From the NCBI GenBank assembly GCA_024762915.1, contig JANTGL010000015.1, positions 1 to 17,915 on the forward strand: a stretch of DNA of 17,915 nucleotides, given 5' to 3'. Below, one piece after another: positions 7,207 to 15,588 of the stretch. The first letter of the stretch is position 1, and each line of letters opens with the position of its first letter. This DNA is from Bacteroidales bacterium (GTDB lineage: Bacteria > Bacteroidota > Bacteroidia > Bacteroidales > JAADGE01). Under the pieces are notes generated by a model. That model ran no database searches, had not been told where the DNA came from, and saw nothing but the letters and a program-made list of their open reading frames with translations. A program made the translations under genes and the position numbers.

Positions 7207-7999
7207 AAAGGTAAAATACGGATTTTTAATAATTTTTATATCCGTTTTTTTCAGTTGTAATATTTTTAAGAAAAATATTACCAAAAATGAAAAATCCGAG
7301 AATCCGGAAATAAGTACATTAATAAAAAATGTTCAATCGGAAGAATTACGGTTTCAAACATTTTCAGCCGGATTTTACGGAACTTATTCTGATAATAAAC
7401 AAAAGTTACCGTTAAAAGGAATTATTAAAATTAAAAAAGACTCTTTTATTTGGATTACGATTCGTCCTTTTATGGGTATTGAGCTTGCACGAATTTTATT
7501 GACAAACGACAGTATAAAATATATTGATAAAATAAATAATAATTACTTTGAAGAAAATTACAGTTATATAAAAAAGAAATACGGTTTTTCTTTTAATTAT
7601 AAACTTCTTGAAAACTGTTTAACAAATAAAATGTTCACTTATCCGATTACCGAAAAAATTGAAAATTATTTATTTTCTGAAAATGACAGTTCATTTTTAT
7701 TACAAAATGAATTTACGGAACATTCGATAAAATATAATCATTTACTGACTATTGACAGAGACTTTTATTTAAAAAAAAATAAGTTAGCTTTGAAGGATAA
7801 TTCAAATTTCGCAGAATTTAATTATTCTGAATTTAAGCAATTAAAATCAAAAATGGTTCCGTATAAAATAATTATTAATTTTAAAAATACGAAAACAACA
7901 GGACATGCTGAATTAAATTTTAAAAATATAATTACGGACAATACTATTTCTGCTAAATTCGTAATTCCTAAACATTATAAAAGAATATATTTTGATTAA
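7190..7999 (+). CDS. DUF4292 family lipoprotein
   Basis: A 269-residue predicted lipoprotein with a signal peptide ending in VFFSC (Cys23). The body has the DUF4292 pattern: FQTFSAGFYGTYSD, LPLKGIIKIKKDSFIWITIRPFMGIELARILLTNDSIKYID (around residues 55-120), with antiparallel beta strands. This layout resembles LolA/LolB-like lipid-binding folds, but that similarity is my inference. No enzymatic motif is seen. The ATG at 7190 overlaps the TPR gene by 17 bases and gives a proper signal peptide. Its stop overlaps the start of the EnvC-like gene by 8 bases, so the three genes form one translational unit. A possible role is carrying a hydrophobic molecule across the periplasm. Confidence 0.78.
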   Translation: MISLTKKVKYGFLIIFISVFFSCNIFKKNITKNEKSENPEISTLIKNVQSEELRFQTFSAGFYGTYSDNKQKLPLKGIIKIKKDSFIWITIRPFMGIELARILLTNDSIKYIDKINNNYFEENYSYIKKKYGFSFNYKLLENCLTNKMFTYPITEKIENYLFSENDSSFLLQNEFTEHSIKYNHLLTIDRDFYLKKNKLALKDNSNFAEFNYSEFKQLKSKMVPYKIIINFKNTKTTGHAELNFKNIITDNTISAKFVIPKHYKRIYFD

Positions 8000-9116
8000 A
8001 AAATATTTAACATACGGGTTTATATTTCTTTTTCTGTCGGGAATTTCGGTTGTTACCGATGCACAATCGAGAAAATTGCAAAAAGCACAACAAGATTTAA
8101 AGAATGCAAGAAATTTATTGACCTCATTAAATAAAAAATCTGAAATAACCTATTTGAAATATCAAGTTTTAAACAAACAAATTCAACTTCAGCAAATTTT
8201 ATTAAAAAATATTAAAACGGAAATTGACAGTTTGGATTTTCTGATTACAGATAATACCAAAAAAAGAAATAAACTTGAAGAAACGATAACAAATTTGAAA
8301 AAAGAATATGAAGAATTAATTTTCTATGCCTATAAAACAAGAAACATCAGAGATAAAACAATTTATATTTTTTCGGCCAAAACATTTAATCAGGCATATC
8401 GGCGCTTTGTTTATTTACAATATTTAACAGAATATTTAGAACAAACAACATCTGATTTAAAAGAAAAATCTGACAGTCTTTATTTATTAAATGATAATTT
8501 GTATATCCAAAAAAATGAAAAATTAGAGCTAAAGGAGAAACAAACAGATGAATTGTTAAAATTAAACGGATCAAAAAGAGTATTGGATAATATTTTAAAT
8601 AAATTATTAAATAAAAAACAAGAGCTTCTGAAAGAAATCAGAAAAAAAGAAAAAATTACTGCAGCATTACGAAAATCCATTAAAAATGTTTCTGAAAATT
8701 TAAATAAAACCAAAACAAAACTGTCGTTAAATTTTGAAAAAAACAAAGGAAAATTACCTTATCCGGTTAAAGGTATTATTGCATCTTCTTTCGGGAAACA
8801 TAAGCATGCCGTATTAAAAAATGTTCAAATAAATAATGACGGAATTGATATTGCAACCCTTCAAGGTGAAAATGCCAAAACAGTTTTCAAAGGCGAAGTT
8901 GTTCAGGTTCTTAAAATTCCGGGAGCAAATAAAGCCGTTATAATAAAACACGGACAATATTATTCCGTTTATTCAAATTTAATAGATGTCTTTATTAAAA
9001 AAGGAGATAAAGTTTCAACCGGAGATGTTATCGGAAAACCCGATGCAAGAATGTTAAATTTTCAAATTTGGTATCAAAATAAAAAATTAAATCCGCAAAA
9101 GTGGTTAAAATCGTAA
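7992..9116 (+). CDS. EnvC-like protein with degenerate LytM domain
   Basis: A 374-residue exported protein. It has a signal peptide (1-25, ending in TDAQ), long coiled coils (about 26-115 and 150-248) and a C-terminal LytM/peptidase M23 domain (254-374). In active M23 enzymes zinc is held by H-x(3)-D and HxH. Here Asp286 remains, but the histidine positions are Asn282 (NNDGID), Asn329 (YSNL), Met354 and Asn356 (MLNFQI), so peptidase activity is very unlikely. This matches EnvC-type proteins, which activate N-acetylmuramoyl-L-alanine amidases during septal peptidoglycan splitting. The start appears to be TTG at 7992: an in-frame stop lies at 7962, no ATG lies between, and no suitable ATG follows before the coiled coil. 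The start overlaps the DUF4292 stop by 8 bases. Confidence 0.88.
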   Translation: MIKKYLTYGFIFLFLSGISVVTDAQSRKLQKAQQDLKNARNLLTSLNKKSEITYLKYQVLNKQIQLQQILLKNIKTEIDSLDFLITDNTKKRNKLEETITNLKKEYEELIFYAYKTRNIRDKTIYIFSAKTFNQAYRRFVYLQYLTEYLEQTTSDLKEKSDSLYLLNDNLYIQKNEKLELKEKQTDELLKLNGSKRVLDNILNKLLNKKQELLKEIRKKEKITAALRKSIKNVSENLNKTKTKLSLNFEKNKGKLPYPVKGIIASSFGKHKHAVLKNVQINNDGIDIATLQGENAKTVFKGEVVQVLKIPGANKAVIIKHGQYYSVYSNLIDVFIKKGDKVSTGDVIGKPDARMLNFQIWYQNKKLNPQKWLKS

Positions 9117-9119
9117 AGC

Positions 9120-12100
9120 ATGAATTCATACCAAAATCTGATATCAAAACTGAATATTTTTATCAAAAAATATTATAAATTAAAAATATTCCGCGGGATT
9201 ATAATTTTTATTACCCTTTTTCCGCTTGTTTGGCTCTTAATTTCTTATTCTGAATTTTATTTGCGTTTTTCGGTTCTTACGAGAGCTGTTATCTTATATG
9301 CTTTTATTGCATTTTTTATTTTTATTTTTTTCCGGTTTATTTTTATTCCTTTTTTAAAATTATTAAAAATTGGAAATAGGATCAGTTATCAACAAGCATC
9401 TGAGATTATTTCAAAATATTTTCAAGAAGTTAAAGATAAACTACAAAATATTATTGAGCTTTATAATCAAGATATAGAACAAAACAACGAGTTAATTGAA
9501 GCTGCGATTTCTCAAAAATACGATAAATTGAAACTTATTCCGTTTTCTTCGGCAATCAATTATAATCAATTATTAAAATATATTAAATATACAGTTCCCG
9601 TATTATTAATTTTTGTTTCGGCATTTTTAATTTCTCCTGTTATTTTTAAAGAAAGTACGAAGCATATTATTAATTATAAAAAAGAATTTAAGATTCCTCC
9701 TCCGTTTTATTTTCAATTGGAAAATGACAGTTTAAACTATAAAAAAGGAGAAAGTGTAAAAATTAAATTACAAGTCAAAGGAGACTATTTACCGAATGAA
9801 GTTTTTATAAATTACGGGGGAAGTAATTTTTTTATGTCAAAAGAAAAAAATTCCAAATCAGAATTTTCATACGAATTCAAAAATCTTTATAATTCTGTTG
9901 ATTTCCGGTTTAGTGCTGATAACATTCATTCAAAAAAATATAGGGTAAATATTTTACCGTCTCCTTCGATTGTACAATTTTATTTAAAGATACATGTTCC
10001 GAAATATACCGGAGAATCGGATACGATTTTAAAAAATGCAAATGATGTTGTTATTCCTTTCGGGTCTGTAATTTCATGGATATTTATTCCCGATAATGTG
10101 GATTCTCTGTTTTTAATATCAAAAAATGAAATTATTAATACGGATAAAACGAAGAATCAATTTGTGTATCAAAAAAGATTTTTTAAAAATAAAGATTATT
10201 ACTTAACAACCGTAAACAAGTATTTCAGAAATGAAAAACTGCTTCATTTTAATGTTAACGTCATTCCGGATTTATACCCGGCAATTCAGGTCGAACAATT
10301 AAAAGACACGGCAAATTTTTTTATCTCATATTTTAAAGGATTTGTAAACGATGATTACGGAATACAAAAATTAAACTTTAAATTTCGGGTGATAGATAAA
10401 AAGGAAAAAATATCTGAATCGAAGCAAGTATTTTCAACAAATAGCTTGCCTGTAAATTCGGCGAAATTAAAGCAAACATTTTATTATTCGTTTAATTTTC
10501 ATGATTTAAATCCCAAAGAGAACCAAAAAGTAGAATACTATTTTGAAGTATGGGATAACGATGCCGTTTCCGGAAGTAAAAAAACAAGAACGCAAATTTT
10601 CACATTTCATATACCGTCGAATCATCAGATTGACAGTTTAGAAAATTCTGCCAATGAAAATATTAATTCAAAGTTGGATAAAAGTTTAAATCTTGCCGAT
10701 GAAATCAAAAAAGATTTACAAAACTTAAGGGAGAAAAACTTAAACGGAAATGTTTCCGAATGGGAAAATAAACAAATGCTTCAAAATATTTTGAATAAAC
10801 AAAACTTATTGAAAAAAATGACTGATGAAATTGCCCGTGATAATAAAGAGAAAAATAAAATTTCGCATCAGTTTAATAAACAAGATGAAGAACTGATTAA
10901 AAAGCAAAAAGAAATTCAAAAGCTATTGGATGAAGTTATGACGGATGAATTAAAAGAATTAATGAAGCAACTTGAAGAACTTCAAAACAAATTCAATCAA
11001 AAAATGATGGATAAACTTTTGAAGGAAAATGAATTTTCTTATAAAGAAATGTCCGAACGCTTAGATCGAACCAAAGAACTTTTAAAAAGAGAACAAACCG
11101 AACAAAAAATAAATAAGACAATTAATAAGTTAAACAAACTGTCTGAAGAACAAAAGAATTTAGCAAACAAAGCAAAAGAAAAATCTTTTTCTAAAGAAGA
11201 ACTTTTAAATAAACAAAAAGAGATTTCCGATAAATTTCACGATGCGATGAAAGAATATGATGACGCAAAAAAACTTAATGAGGAATTAAAAAATAAATTG
11301 AAATTAGATGATTTTGAAAAAGAAAAGCAGGAAATTAAGGACGAATTTAAAAAATCGGAAGAAAATTTAAGTAAAGGAAAAAAGAATAAAGCGTCGGATT
11401 CGCAAAGTAAAAATTCACAAAACATGAAAAAAATGGCTGATGACATGAACTCGATGATGCAAGCAAATTCTGCTCAACAGAAAGGAGAAGATACGGAAGC
11501 CCTGCGAAAAATATTAGATAACTTATTAAATTTTTCTTTTAAGCAGGAAAAATTAATTAATGAATTTAAAATTATAAAAAACAGCAATCCGAAAATGATG
11601 TCTTTATTTGAAGAGCAATCCAATATGAAAGAAGATTTTCAAATAATTAATGATTCTTTAAAAGCCCTGGCTTATCGAGTTCCGCAAATAAACAAACCGA
11701 TAACAAACGAATTATCTGAAATTTTGCAAAATTTACAAGATGCAAAAATAAAACTGCAAGAGAGAAAAACGGCCTTGGCGTCAGTTAATCAAAATAAAGT
11801 AATGACATCGGCAAATAATTTGGCTTTATTGCTTTCGCAGATTTTAAATCAAATGAAAAATTCTCAACAATCCGGCGGTTCCGGTAAAGGATCAAAAAAT
11901 CCGAAAAACGGGAAACAAAAAGCAATGCAGGATTTAAAAGGAATGCAGGAATCGTTAAAACAACAAATGGAGCAAATGTTAAAACAAATGAAAGAAGGGA
12001 AGGGGCAATTTAATCAAAATGCTTTAAATAAGCAGTTAGCTAAAATGCTTGCCCAACAAGAAATTTTTAAACAAATGCTCAAAGAAATGCAATCCGGATT

Positions 12101-12446
12101 TTCATTACAAAGCGAAACTCAAAAGCTATTGAATGAAATAAATAAGATGAATGATGAAAATAAAAAGAAAATTATAAATCGACAAATCACACCGGAACTT
12201 CTCGAAAGACAAAAAAAAATTGAAACACGTTTGCTAGAAGCTGAAAAGGCCGAAAATAAAAGAAAGTTTGATAAGAAAAGAGAAGCTGAAAAACCGAATA
12301 GTAAAATTTATAAATCGCCGAAAGATGTATTCAAAAACACGGAAGATAAAACGTATTTTAATGAGGATTTGTATAAAAAGAATATTCAATTGAATAATTT
12401 TTATAAAAAATTGTATAATGAATATTCAAAAACAATAAATAAATAA
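9120..12446 (+). CDS. DUF4175-like large membrane protein with coiled coil
   Basis: An 1108-residue protein, ATG three bases after the EnvC-like gene. Three transmembrane segments are visible near the N-terminus (about 24-43, 55-77 and 156-176). A beta-rich region of about 195-505 follows, with Ig-like strands (for example FSADNIHSKKYRVNILPSPSIVQFYLKIHVPKYTGES). A very long K/E/Q/N-rich coiled-coil region runs from about 510 to 1060, broken by a flexible GGSGKGSKNPKNGKQ linker near 916-931 and M/Q-rich segments (KQQMEQMLKQMKEG). This architecture matches Bacteroidota proteins annotated as DUF4175. No ATPase or peptidase motif is apparent, and the molecular role is unknown. The topology suggests an inner-membrane anchor with a long extracytoplasmic rod. 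In many Bacteroidota it neighbours ybeY and mnmG, as here. Confidence 0.8.
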   Translation: MNSYQNLISKLNIFIKKYYKLKIFRGIIIFITLFPLVWLLISYSEFYLRFSVLTRAVILYAFIAFFIFIFFRFIFIPFLKLLKIGNRISYQQASEIISKYFQEVKDKLQNIIELYNQDIEQNNELIEAAISQKYDKLKLIPFSSAINYNQLLKYIKYTVPVLLIFVSAFLISPVIFKESTKHIINYKKEFKIPPPFYFQLENDSLNYKKGESVKIKLQVKGDYLPNEVFINYGGSNFFMSKEKNSKSEFSYEFKNLYNSVDFRFSADNIHSKKYRVNILPSPSIVQFYLKIHVPKYTGESDTILKNANDVVIPFGSVISWIFIPDNVDSLFLISKNEIINTDKTKNQFVYQKRFFKNKDYYLTTVNKYFRNEKLLHFNVNVIPDLYPAIQVEQLKDTANFFISYFKGFVNDDYGIQKLNFKFRVIDKKEKISESKQVFSTNSLPVNSAKLKQTFYYSFNFHDLNPKENQKVEYYFEVWDNDAVSGSKKTRTQIFTFHIPSNHQIDSLENSANENINSKLDKSLNLADEIKKDLQNLREKNLNGNVSEWENKQMLQNILNKQNLLKKMTDEIARDNKEKNKISHQFNKQDEELIKKQKEIQKLLDEVMTDELKELMKQLEELQNKFNQKMMDKLLKENEFSYKEMSERLDRTKELLKREQTEQKINKTINKLNKLSEEQKNLANKAKEKSFSKEELLNKQKEISDKFHDAMKEYDDAKKLNEELKNKLKLDDFEKEKQEIKDEFKKSEENLSKGKKNKASDSQSKNSQNMKKMADDMNSMMQANSAQQKGEDTEALRKILDNLLNFSFKQEKLINEFKIIKNSNPKMMSLFEEQSNMKEDFQIINDSLKALAYRVPQINKPITNELSEILQNLQDAKIKLQERKTALASVNQNKVMTSANNLALLLSQILNQMKNSQQSGGSGKGSKNPKNGKQKAMQDLKGMQESLKQQMEQMLKQMKEGKGQFNQNALNKQLAKMLAQQEIFKQMLKEMQSGFSLQSETQKLLNEINKMNDENKKKIINRQITPELLERQKKIETRLLEAEKAENKRKFDKKREAEKPNSKIYKSPKDVFKNTEDKTYFNEDLYKKNIQLNNFYKKLYNEYSKTINK

Positions 12447-12499
12447 ATTAACGTTTAATAAAACTTTTTGAAATGCCCGGTAATTCCGGCTTTCCGAAT

Positions 12500-12517
12500 A
12501 TGTTCCACGTGGAACAT
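12500..12517. other. parS-like ParB-binding site, copy 1
   Basis: A perfect 18-bp palindrome, ATGTTCCACGTGGAACAT. Its 16-bp core TGTTCCACGTGGAACA fits the broadly conserved bacterial parS pattern (TGTTTCACGTGAAACA in B. subtilis; GTTCCACGTGGAAC-type sites in Myxococcus). ParB binds such sites to organise and segregate the origin region. An identical copy lies at 17897-17914. This copy sits 15 bases before the ybeY start. Confidence 0.85.
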
Positions 12518-12532
12518 TTTAAACCCGAAAAA

Positions 12533-12940
12533 ATGAACAAAAATTACTTTTTTGAAAATATAAAAGAGTTTTCTTTCAGCGAAAATATCTTTGCTAAAAT
12601 TGAAGCTTTAATATTTAATGAAAATAAAAAAGACGGCGAATTATCTTTTATTTTTTGTTCTGATGAGTATTTGCTTAAAATGAATAACGACTATTTAAAA
12701 CATAACTTTTATACGGATGTAATAACCTTTGATTATACGGAAGGAGATATTATTTCCGGTGATATTTTTATAAGTATTGACAGGGTAAAAGAAAATGCCG
12801 AAAAATATAATGTTTCCTTCGAGAACGAACTTCAAAGAGTGATGATACACGGAGTTTTACATTTAGTTGGTTATAACGATAAAACCGAGGAAGAACAAAA
12901 ACAAATGCGCGAGAAAGAATCTCAATATTTGAATATTTAA
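12533..12940 (+). CDS. ybeY: Endoribonuclease YbeY, 16S rRNA maturation
   Basis: YbeY is a metal-dependent RNase for 16S rRNA 3'-end maturation and ribosome quality control in the cytoplasm. From the ATG at 12533 the product is 135 residues, the usual size. Motifs: LSFIFCSDEYLLKMNNDYL (37-55), FYTDVITFDYTEG (59-71), SGDIFISIDRVKENA (75-89) and the metal site HGVLHLVGYND (106-116). The standard H-x3-H-x5-H site reads His106, His110, Asp116 here; Asp in the third place also occurs in Bacteroides YbeY as I recall it. The open frame extends upstream to an ATG at 12473, but those 20 extra codons run through the parS palindrome (encoding MFHVEH) and do not align with the family, so I prefer 12533. 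The 86-base gap after the DUF4175 gene holds parS copy 1. Confidence 0.92.
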   Translation: MNKNYFFENIKEFSFSENIFAKIEALIFNENKKDGELSFIFCSDEYLLKMNNDYLKHNFYTDVITFDYTEGDIISGDIFISIDRVKENAEKYNVSFENELQRVMIHGVLHLVGYNDKTEEEQKQMREKESQYLNI

Positions 12941-12967
12941 AAAAGCCGAACATAAAACAAAAGAAAT

Positions 12968-13966
12968 ATGAAAAAGAAAATAATTCTGATAATTCTGTTG
13001 CTGATTGCTTTGTTATTTGTGTTTTTTGTTTTTCATAAACAGAAAAAAGCAGAATCGAAAGAAGTATCAAAAAAAACAGAAGTATTAAATGAAGAAAAAA
13101 AAGAGAAACAAAAAGAAACAAAATCTATAAATCACGTACAAACAAAACCCGAAACGCAAACAAAACTGCAGGAAGAACAAAAACCAAATGATGAAAAAAT
13201 ATTTCCCTGGGATGAATTAAAAATTCAACCGCAATATGAACCGGAAGGTGTCTTTTATACGTTTACGGCATTTGATGTTGCCGGGGAATCTTTGATTCTT
13301 GCCGGAAATTTCGATAACAAATACATTATTCGGTTTTTTGAAGATGATAAAATTTCGGATATTGAGATAAATGATATGCCGCAGGATATATTATATGAAA
13401 AAGGAAATTTATATGTCTTGTGTTATAAACATTTATATATATTAAAAAACAAAAGAATTATAAAAGATATTTCTTTTAATATTTCTTATATATCTTTGTT
13501 CGATAAACTTTTGTTTTTTGACGGTATTTTTAATGTTTTAATGTCTGACGGATCTGCATTTCAGTTAATTGATGATAAACTTGTAAGAAAAAAATATCTT
13601 ATGACAAAAGATAATACGGCTGTATGGGTAAAAAAAACATCGGCAAAATCATTTGAAATAAGAACTAATCCTGATAATAAAAATATAGACAGAACAAAAA
13701 CATTTAAAAATGAAATCGGATCAATTACTTTAATCGGAAATTCTTCCGACGATTATTATTGTATTATTGATATTATCGAAAAAAAGAAAGCCGGAAATAT
13801 AAAAAGAGTTATTTCATCATATAAAGATAACTTTGCAAAAGAAAAACAAATATTACCGAAAAGAACTTATTCTGATATTAAAAATGATATTAAAATTCAT
13901 AATAACAGATTATATTTTGTTATTGTTAACAATAAAGGACTAACCCTTAAGTTTAAAAAATTATGA
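12968..13966 (+). CDS. Membrane-anchored protein of unknown function
   Basis: I do not recognise this 332-residue protein. It starts with a single membrane segment (about 4-22, IILIILLLIALLFVFFVF) with a lysine-rich start and no cleavage site, so it is probably an inner-membrane anchor. A low-complexity K/E/Q/T linker follows (about 24-80). From about residue 85 to the end there are many short beta strands with hydrophobic/aromatic patterns (AFDVAGESLILAGNFDNKYI, DILYEKGNLYVLCYKHLYIL), suggesting a beta-propeller-like extracytoplasmic domain; this fold is inferred from pattern only. It begins 27 bases after ybeY, and its TGA overlaps the next ATG (ATGA, 13963-13966). It is therefore likely to be made together with the secreted protein downstream and may assist or restrain it. 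Confidence 0.75.
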   Translation: MKKKIILIILLLIALLFVFFVFHKQKKAESKEVSKKTEVLNEEKKEKQKETKSINHVQTKPETQTKLQEEQKPNDEKIFPWDELKIQPQYEPEGVFYTFTAFDVAGESLILAGNFDNKYIIRFFEDDKISDIEINDMPQDILYEKGNLYVLCYKHLYILKNKRIIKDISFNISYISLFDKLLFFDGIFNVLMSDGSAFQLIDDKLVRKKYLMTKDNTAVWVKKTSAKSFEIRTNPDNKNIDRTKTFKNEIGSITLIGNSSDDYYCIIDIIEKKKAGNIKRVISSYKDNFAKEKQILPKRTYSDIKNDIKIHNNRLYFVIVNNKGLTLKFKKL

Positions 13967-15588
13967 TTAAAAAAAGTGTACTCTTATTTATTTTTGCAAT
14001 AGTTATTAATTTTTCGTATTCGCAAATAACTGATACTCAGGTTTTATCAAATGCGCAAACCTATTTGAATCATACTTGGACGGCTTCTTCAGATAATATT
14101 GTTGTTGAAGAAAATTGCTCCGGAAATATTGTAAATACCCCTCCTTGGGTTCAGGTTGGAAGTAACACATCTATCCCTTATTGTTGGGGAGGTTTTTCCA
14201 CTCTTAATGATTTTGATTATTATTTGACACAGGGAAGTTCTGCCGGAGATGATCATACTGACGGCGGATGGGCAGGATCCGGCTGTGCGGTCGGACTTGA
14301 TTGTTCCGGATTTGTTTCAAGATGCTACGGTTTAAGCACACACTACAGTACTGCAATGATGGATACCTATACTTCAATTTTCGGACATCACAACAGCTAT
14401 AATGATTTACGAGACGGAGATATCGTAAATTATCCGCATCACCATGTGCGTATGATAAAACATATTAATGATAACGGAACATATGAAATAATTGAAGAAG
14501 CATTCGGAGGAGGACTTAAAAGGGTTTTTGAAAAAACATATACTTTGTCAGAATTATCTTCGTATAATCCTCAATATTTAATAGATATGGTCGTAACATC
14601 CGGAGAATTAGATTGTTCTGATGCGGTAACATTAACTTGCGGTGTTTCTTATCACGGCGAAAGCTCAACGGCACAATCAGGTGTTGACTCATACGGTTGT
14701 AACGATTGGTCTGAAACCGGCCCCGAAAGAGTACACACAATAACCCCTTCAACGAACGGCCCCATAACAGTAACTCTATCAAATTTTACCGGAGATTTAG
14801 ATGTTTTTATTTTAGGGGCATGTAATCCCGCATATTGTTTAGGAGAAGTCTTTTCAGACTATGCAACTTATGATAATGCCGTTGCAGGAGAGACCTATTA
14901 TATTGTTGTTGATTCCGATGACGGAAGCGGCAGTGCTTATGATATTATTGTAGATTGTCCCGAAGCTTTACCAAGTGTCGAACTGTCTGAATATAAAATT
15001 GATGATAATTCTCAAGGATACAGCAACGGCGACGATGACGGAAGATGTGAAAACGGAGAACAAATAGAAATTCCGATAAAACTTTTTAACAGCGGGAATA
15101 CAGTTCTCAGCAACGTACACGGCATTTTATCCGTAACAGATCCGGATATAACGATTAATGAACCAAATTTATTTTGGCAGGATATGAATCCGAGCGCTTA
15201 CAGATGGTCTTATAATTCAAACTTTTCAATATCTGAAAATTGTCAGGATAAAGACGTAACTTTTACATTAAACCTTTATTCAGATCAGGGAAATTGGACA
15301 AAAAACTTTACTTTACATATTTATAATACGGTATCAATTAAAAACATTCAAAAGAAAAAAAATATAAGCGTTTATCCCAATCCGACCGAAGGGATTGTTT
15401 ACTTTGAATCAAAAAACAATCAAATTAAAAAGTTTGATATACTTGATATAAACGGAAGAGTTTTACTTTCATCAGAGAATGGGAAAAAGAATTCATTTGA
15501 TTTGGGAAGTTTTCCAAAAGGAGTGTATTTTGTTCGTTTTCAAGACTTTAAGTTTAATAATACAATCTTTAAGATAATAAAAGAGTAA
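13963..15588 (+). CDS. Secreted NlpC/P60-like protein with T9SS sorting domain
   Basis: A 541-residue secreted multidomain protein. Residues 1-20 are a signal peptide (cleavage probably after SYS). Residues about 25-212 form an NlpC/P60- or CHAP-like cysteine hydrolase: YCWGGF (73-78), the catalytic Cys114 in GLDCSGFVSRCYG, a DGDIVNYP turn (151-158) and a candidate catalytic His in HHHVRM (159-164). Residues about 217-332 resemble a PPC (bacterial pre-peptidase C-terminal) domain (FTGDLDVFILGAC, AGETYYIVVDSDDGSG). Residues about 338-455 look Ig-like (NGDDDGRCENGEQIEIPIKLFNSGN). The C-terminus (about 468-540: SVYPNPTEGIVYFES, FPKGVYFVRF) is a type A sorting domain for T9SS. It probably cleaves peptide or amide bonds in peptidoglycan or protein outside the cell; the substrate is unknown. 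It is coupled to the upstream gene by a 4-base overlap. Confidence 0.83.
   Translation: MIKKSVLLFIFAIVINFSYSQITDTQVLSNAQTYLNHTWTASSDNIVVEENCSGNIVNTPPWVQVGSNTSIPYCWGGFSTLNDFDYYLTQGSSAGDDHTDGGWAGSGCAVGLDCSGFVSRCYGLSTHYSTAMMDTYTSIFGHHNSYNDLRDGDIVNYPHHHVRMIKHINDNGTYEIIEEAFGGGLKRVFEKTYTLSELSSYNPQYLIDMVVTSGELDCSDAVTLTCGVSYHGESSTAQSGVDSYGCNDWSETGPERVHTITPSTNGPITVTLSNFTGDLDVFILGACNPAYCLGEVFSDYATYDNAVAGETYYIVVDSDDGSGSAYDIIVDCPEALPSVELSEYKIDDNSQGYSNGDDDGRCENGEQIEIPIKLFNSGNTVLSNVHGILSVTDPDITINEPNLFWQDMNPSAYRWSYNSNFSISENCQDKDVTFTLNLYSDQGNWTKNFTLHIYNTVSIKNIQKKKNISVYPNPTEGIVYFESKNNQIKKFDILDINGRVLLSSENGKKNSFDLGSFPKGVYFVRFQDFKFNNTIFKIIKE

Noticed and set aside
13020..13200. A-rich stretch in the membrane-anchored protein gene as a possible frameshift or repeat element
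   Set aside because: The frame stays open and encodes a K/E/Q-rich linker between a membrane anchor and a folded domain, which is a normal arrangement.
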